Below, in pieces: positions 63,976 through 64,000 of a stretch of 64,000 nucleotides of DNA; within the stretch, counting starts at the first letter, position 1, and every line of letters begins with the position of its first letter. The notes below the pieces were generated by a model. The model saw only the letters and a program-made list of their open reading frames with translations. It did not search any database and was not told where the DNA came from. The position numbers were made by a program, and so were the translations under genes. Origin of the DNA: Halpernia humi (GTDB lineage: Bacteria > Bacteroidota > Bacteroidia > Flavobacteriales > Weeksellaceae); NCBI RefSeq assembly GCF_900108025.1, contig NZ_FNUS01000004.1, positions 222,417 to 286,416 of the forward strand, written 5' to 3'.

Positions 63976-64000
63976 AATAATTAAGGAAAAATGAATCGCA

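Noticed and set aside
63991..64000. ATG AAT CGC at the right edge, possible start of another gene
   Set aside because: Only three codons are in the window, so nothing can be said about it.

Overview
The window is AT-rich bacterial DNA that reads as Bacteroidota, order Flavobacteriales, most likely the Weeksellaceae (Chryseobacterium group). This placement is inferred from several signals: a type IX secretion sorting domain, Bacteroidota-specific families (DUF4290, DUF5362, DUF4241), CarboxypepD_reg-type TonB receptors, secreted proteins starting QVGINT, promoters of the TTG / TAnnTTTG type, and an absence of Shine-Dalgarno sites. No rRNA or tRNA gene was seen.

Layout. 0-9 kb: a truncated DUF1573 gene, valS, small metabolic genes, a YceI protein and a T9SS-sorted protein. 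8-18 kb: two TonB receptor units (one probably metal-linked, one siderophore-type) around a pfkA-gap glycolysis pair, an MscS channel and a small outer-membrane barrel. 18-27 kb: a tandem palindrome array, an ABC-F ATPase, hydrolases, a GH25 muramidase, an M3 peptidase and an SGNH hydrolase. 27-29 kb: a small accessory island with an HNH nuclease and a TIR-like protein, a plausible anti-phage pair bordered by palindromic repeats. 29-43.5 kb: housekeeping genes (lemA-DUF2207, comF, DUF4290-murA, queD, lpxH with a REP-associated transposase, pdxH, HU, panD) and one LuxE-like gene.

43.5-48.3 kb is the striking accessory region. Two gene-bearing segments alternate with copies of a gene-less 174-bp module. 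The segments carry AbiV plus a membrane protein, and a zinc-ribbon-like protein plus a DUF262/HNH protein. Every segment begins with a sequence complementary to one near its own 3' end and joins its neighbour at G|TT, followed by a long imperfect stem. This is the organisation expected of integron attC cassettes, here without an integrase in view, and two of the four cargo genes belong to phage-defence families. Inverted copies of a structured intergenic element bracket the region.

48.3-64 kb: an aspartate-type aminotransferase, a mobile four-helix-bundle gene whose flanking repeat supplies the murB start, a molybdopterin oxidoreductase with its cytochrome b, lnt, a membrane-anchored AraC-type regulator, and a run of secreted surface proteins (RCC1-like, QVGINT, and a thrombospondin-3/lectin protein).

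Short repeats run through the window: heptanucleotide repeats inside valS and murB, paired terminator stems, REP-like hairpins beside a Y1 transposase, and a 93-bp inverted-repeat element next to both defence-like loci.
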